From contig NZ_PQHW01000075.1 in the NCBI RefSeq assembly GCF_003385215.1, forward strand, positions 1 to 33,948: DNA of 33,948 nt, read 5' to 3'. The translations under genes were made by a program, and so were the position numbers. Shown here piece by piece: positions 31,871 to 33,948 of this stretch; position 1 is the stretch's first letter, and each line of letters opens with the position of its first letter. Below the pieces are notes generated by a model. The model searched no databases. It saw nothing but the letters and a program-made list of their open reading frames with translations, and was not told the origin of the DNA. Source of the stretch: Amycolatopsis thermalba. GTDB lineage: Bacteria; Actinomycetota; Actinomycetes; Mycobacteriales; Pseudonocardiaceae.

Positions 31871-32372
31871 TCAGACGGTGAGGACGAGCTTGCCCCGCAG
31901 GTGACCGGCGTCGAGCAGGCGGTGCGCGTCTGCGATCCGGTCGAACGGGAACACCTCCTGCACGTGGACCCGGAGCTCGCCCCGTTCCACAAGGTCGACG
32001 AGCCCGCGGAGGGCGACCGGATCCGGATCGACCGCGATGCCGCTGAACCGCATGCCCGCCGGCGGTCGTGATCACGTACGCGCCGAGCGCCTTCGCGATC
32101 CGGATCGCGACGTGGCCGACCAGACCCTGCCACGCCGTCAGCCCGACGACCGGCAGCGCCGCAGCCTCCACATGCGACAACGAGGCCGGCTTGCACACCA
32201 GGTGCAACGCCGGGGCCGCCACGAATTCCGCGTACGCGTTCGCCGCACGGGGGAACAGCGGCATGCCGAACACCTCGTCACCGGGCCGCAACCGGTACGT
32301 CCTGGCCTCTTCGACGACACCGCTGATGTCCCAGCCGGGCACGAACGGAAGCGGCTGCGGCAGCGGGAATTC
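31871..32372 (-). pseudogene. zinc-less alcohol dehydrogenase/quinone oxidoreductase, internally deleted
   Basis: From 32372 down the frame reads PLPFVPGWDISGVVEE, RPGDEVFGMPLFPRAANAYA, EFVAAPALHLVCKP and LSHVEAAALPVVGLTAWQGL, the first half of an MDR-family NADPH:quinone reductase. It then jumps to GHVAIRIAKALGAYVITTAG, missing the GGVG cofactor loop, and after a further deletion and frame change reads MRFSGIAVDPDPVALRGLVD, VFPFDRIADAHRLLDAGHLR, GKLVLTV to the stop at 31871. About a third of the normal 310 residues are missing and the true N-terminus is lost. It cannot bind its cofactor. Confidence 0.8.
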
Positions 32373-32379
32373 ACCGGAG

Positions 32380-32541
32380 GGTCGTGCTCGCCGGTCTCAG
32401 CAAGGGCCCGGTCCGCCACGGTGAGCTCGTCGACCGCCACGCCTACGCCGAGGTGCCGCCCGCGCCGAGTACGCACTCACCCCGCTCGGCGAGACGCTGA
32501 TCGGCCCGATCCACACGCACCCGACCGCTCACCGCCTTAGC
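32380..32541 (+). pseudogene. remnant of an HxlR-family regulator, divergent from the dehydrogenase
   Basis: The plus strand reads VVLAGLSKGPVRHGELVDRH, AYAEVPP, and one base off, RAEYALTPLGETLIGPIHT. HxlR regulators read (I/V)L..L..GP.RFGEL[about 25 residues]..GLV.R..Y.EVPPRVEY.LT.LG..L..... The recognition helix between GEL and VDRH is deleted, and a one-base change sits at VPP/R. HxlR genes are commonly divergent from a quinone-reductase gene, as here. The 3' end overlaps the stop region of the flavoprotein gene on the other strand. Confidence 0.6.
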
Positions 32542-33566
32542 AGCCGCCGGGCGAGGTAGGCCGCGTCGCGGCCGACGCCGCGGATGGTCGCGGAGGAGAA
32601 GCTGCGCTGCCACTCCAGCCCGACGAACCCGAGCCCGGGATGGGTGGTGGACAGGCCACGGTGCTGCTTGGGCATCCCGGCCGGGCCGAGGGCACCGAGC
32701 TTGTCCAAGTAGGACAGTCCGGGGCGGAACCCGGTCGCCAGGAGGATGGTGTCGACCCGTTCCCGGGTTCCGTCGGACCAGGTCACGGTGTCGCCGTCGA
32801 TGGCGGTGAACATCCGGCGCTGGTCTGGTGCGCCGGCGTCGATCGCGGCGCGGTAGCCGCCCGCGTCCTGGACGGGCATGCCCGGCTTGGTGCGCAGCCA
32901 GGGGCCGATGGGCAGGGCGTCGAATCCGGTGACGGTGAGCCAGAAGTGCACGTCCCGCCCGAGCGGTTTCCGGGGGGCGTAGCGGATCGGGTGGCGGGTG
33001 GCGAGGGTGACGCGGGCGTGCGGCGCGAGGTCGATCGCGATCTGGACGGCGGAGTTGGCCGCGCCCACCACCACGATCCGCTGCCCGGCGAAGGGGCTCG
33101 GCTCGCGGTAGTCGCCGGAGTGCAAGACGGTCCCGGTGAACTCGTCGAGTCCGGGGAGCGCGGGCCGGTGTGGCGTGGTGAACGCGCCGGTCGCGGCGAT
33201 GACGATCGGCACGGACAGCTCCTCGCCGCTGTCGGTCGAGACGACGAACCGGTCGCCGGGCCGGGTCACGGCGGTGACCCGGTGGCCGGTGCGGATGTCG
33301 GCGTGCAGGGCCGCGGCGTAGCGGCGGAGGTAGTCGATCACCTCGTCGCGGTGCGGGTAGTGGTCCGGGTCGCCGGGGAACGCCATCCCGGGAAGCGAGC
33401 TGTAGCGGGCCGGGGAGAACAGGTGGAGGCTGTCGTAGTAGTGCGGCCACGATCCGACCGGCTCGTCGCCGGCCTCCAGCAGGACCGGCTCCAGCCCGCG
33501 GACCTTGAGGGCGTGGACGGCGGCGAGACCGGCTTGACCGCCGCCGATCACGATGGCATCAGGCAT
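32529..33566 (-). CDS. ArsO-like flavin-containing monooxygenase
   Basis: A 345-residue flavoprotein. It has VIGGGQAGLAAVHALK at residues 6-21 (FAD), LEAGDEPVGSWPHYYDSLHL then FSPARYSSLPGM, and a second dinucleotide site VVVGAANSAVQIAIDL near 170 (GxGxxS/A for NADPH). TILLATGFRPGLSYLD near 285 completes the family pattern. It matches the ArsO-type proteins found in actinobacterial arsenic operons, whose biochemical role is unsettled (possibly oxidation of organic or inorganic arsenic). ATG 33566 follows GAAAGGG. It starts 27 bases after a Cys-rich flavoprotein gene on the same strand, so they form one operon. Confidence 0.8.
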   Translation of the reverse strand: MPDAIVIGGGQAGLAAVHALKVRGLEPVLLEAGDEPVGSWPHYYDSLHLFSPARYSSLPGMAFPGDPDHYPHRDEVIDYLRRYAAALHADIRTGHRVTAVTRPGDRFVVSTDSGEELSVPIVIAATGAFTTPHRPALPGLDEFTGTVLHSGDYREPSPFAGQRIVVVGAANSAVQIAIDLAPHARVTLATRHPIRYAPRKPLGRDVHFWLTVTGFDALPIGPWLRTKPGMPVQDAGGYRAAIDAGAPDQRRMFTAIDGDTVTWSDGTRERVDTILLATGFRPGLSYLDKLGALGPAGMPKQHRGLSTTHPGLGFVGLEWQRSFSSATIRGVGRDAAYLARRLLRR

Positions 33567-33592
33567 GACGACGCAACCCTTTCGGCCCGCCG

Positions 33593-33948
33593 TCACCGGT
33601 CTGCCGAGGGGGCGGACAGCGAGATCAGCTCCGGGTCGGCCGAACCACCGCAGCACCCGCCCGGGGAGGCGTCCGCGGCGGGTTCGTCGAACAAGCCGGC
33701 CCCGCCGCAGACGCCGGTCTCGGCCAGGACCAGCTCCACCCGTCCGGCGGCCTCGTGGTCCCCGGCCAGCGCGGCGGCGATGGAGCGGACCTGCTCGTAG
33801 CCGGTCATCGCGAGGAACGTCGGGGCGCGGCCGTAGCTCTTCATCCCGGCCAGGTACACGTTCGGCTCCGGGTGCGCGAGTTCCTTCGCGCCGTGCGGGT
33901 AGACGGTGCCGCAGGAGTGCACGTTCGGGTCGATCAGCGGCGCGAGCG
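33593..33948 (-). CDS. C-terminal part of a Cys-rich flavoprotein, probably from an arsenic operon
   Basis: The gene enters from the right edge; 118 codons to the stop at 33593 are visible. The frame reads PLIDPNVHSCGTVYPHGAKE, PNVYLAGMKSYGRAPTFLAM, TGYEQVRSIAAALAG, typical of the FAD/NAD-binding end of thioredoxin-reductase-like flavoproteins. The tail is cysteine-rich: ETGVCGGAGLFDE and GGCCGG. Flavoproteins ending in ETGVC...CC accompany arsR/arsO genes in actinomycetes. The cysteines could bind arsenite or another thiophilic metal. Placement next to the ArsO-like gene supports this; the rest of the operon should lie just right of the window. Confidence 0.7.
   Translation of the reverse strand, partial: LAPLIDPNVHSCGTVYPHGAKELAHPEPNVYLAGMKSYGRAPTFLAMTGYEQVRSIAAALAGDHEAAGRVELVLAETGVCGGAGLFDEPAADASPGGCCGGSADPELISLSAPSADR

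Noticed and set aside
1-33948. CRISPR arrays, tRNA or rRNA genes, intact insertion sequences.
   Set aside because: No regularly spaced repeats, no cloverleaf-like sequence or rRNA segment, and no transposase motif or terminal inverted repeats were seen.

Overview
The window is high-GC actinomycete DNA with strong G/C preference at third codon positions. Protein types (PucR, PGPGW, RidA, type-2 acyl-ACP desaturase, ArsO-like flavoprotein, many SDR and MFS genes) suit a Pseudonocardiaceae-like genome such as Amycolatopsis. That placement is inference. I see no rRNA, tRNA, CRISPR array or intact insertion sequence. The region looks accessory: functional cassettes are separated by a large number of decayed gene fragments.

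Layout. 1-2527: end of a PucR regulator, remnants of a flavin reductase and an FAD monooxygenase, and a PGPGW membrane protein. 2668-6664: two overlapping genes, an unrecognised 487-aa protein and an 849-aa protein with two PLD-type H-x-K motifs; together they look like an undescribed defence-type cassette. 7162-14170, minus strand: the most striking part, a biosynthetic cluster with a GT2 glycosyltransferase, YcaO, MFS exporter, TfuA, a circularly permuted ATP-grasp enzyme and a RimK-like ATP-grasp enzyme. YcaO plus TfuA is the known signature of peptide thioamidation; two extra ATP-grasp ligases beside it is a combination I do not know from a characterised pathway. The 560-660 bp gap between GT2 and YcaO has much lower GC and is where a precursor peptide would be expected; only weak candidates are visible.

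14245-20572: a helical-repeat protein with two C-terminal membrane helices, a small unknown protein, a frameshifted Phd/YefM-type antitoxin with palindromic half-sites, a phosphotransferase-fold kinase, a RidA protein, an aminotransferase fragment, a broken serine hydrolase and an SDR. 21160-24492: a second SDR, a strong terminator, an MFS exporter with a frameshifted TetR repressor gene, and a four-helix membrane protein. 24960-25689: antiporter and SDR remnants. 25719-28440: an XRE-type regulator, an acyl-ACP desaturase preceded by a 33-bp near-palindrome, and a secreted protein. 28560-31820: Doc toxin remnant, a small conserved-looking protein, and a monooxygenase/MarR/TetX-like operon whose promoter lies inside a perfect 15-bp inverted repeat. 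31871-33948: remnants of a zinc-less alcohol dehydrogenase-type gene and its divergent HxlR regulator, then an ArsO-like flavoprotein and the end of a Cys-rich flavoprotein, probably part of an arsenic operon.

Two kinds of damage must be kept apart. Single-base frame breaks, several of them at G/C runs (TfuA, both ends of the YcaO operon, TetR, antitoxin), restore a perfect family-like protein when one base is added or removed and could be sequencing errors. Genes that keep both ends but have lost the middle (FAD monooxygenase, Doc, SDR, dehydrogenase, HxlR) are real remnants unless the assembly itself is wrong.
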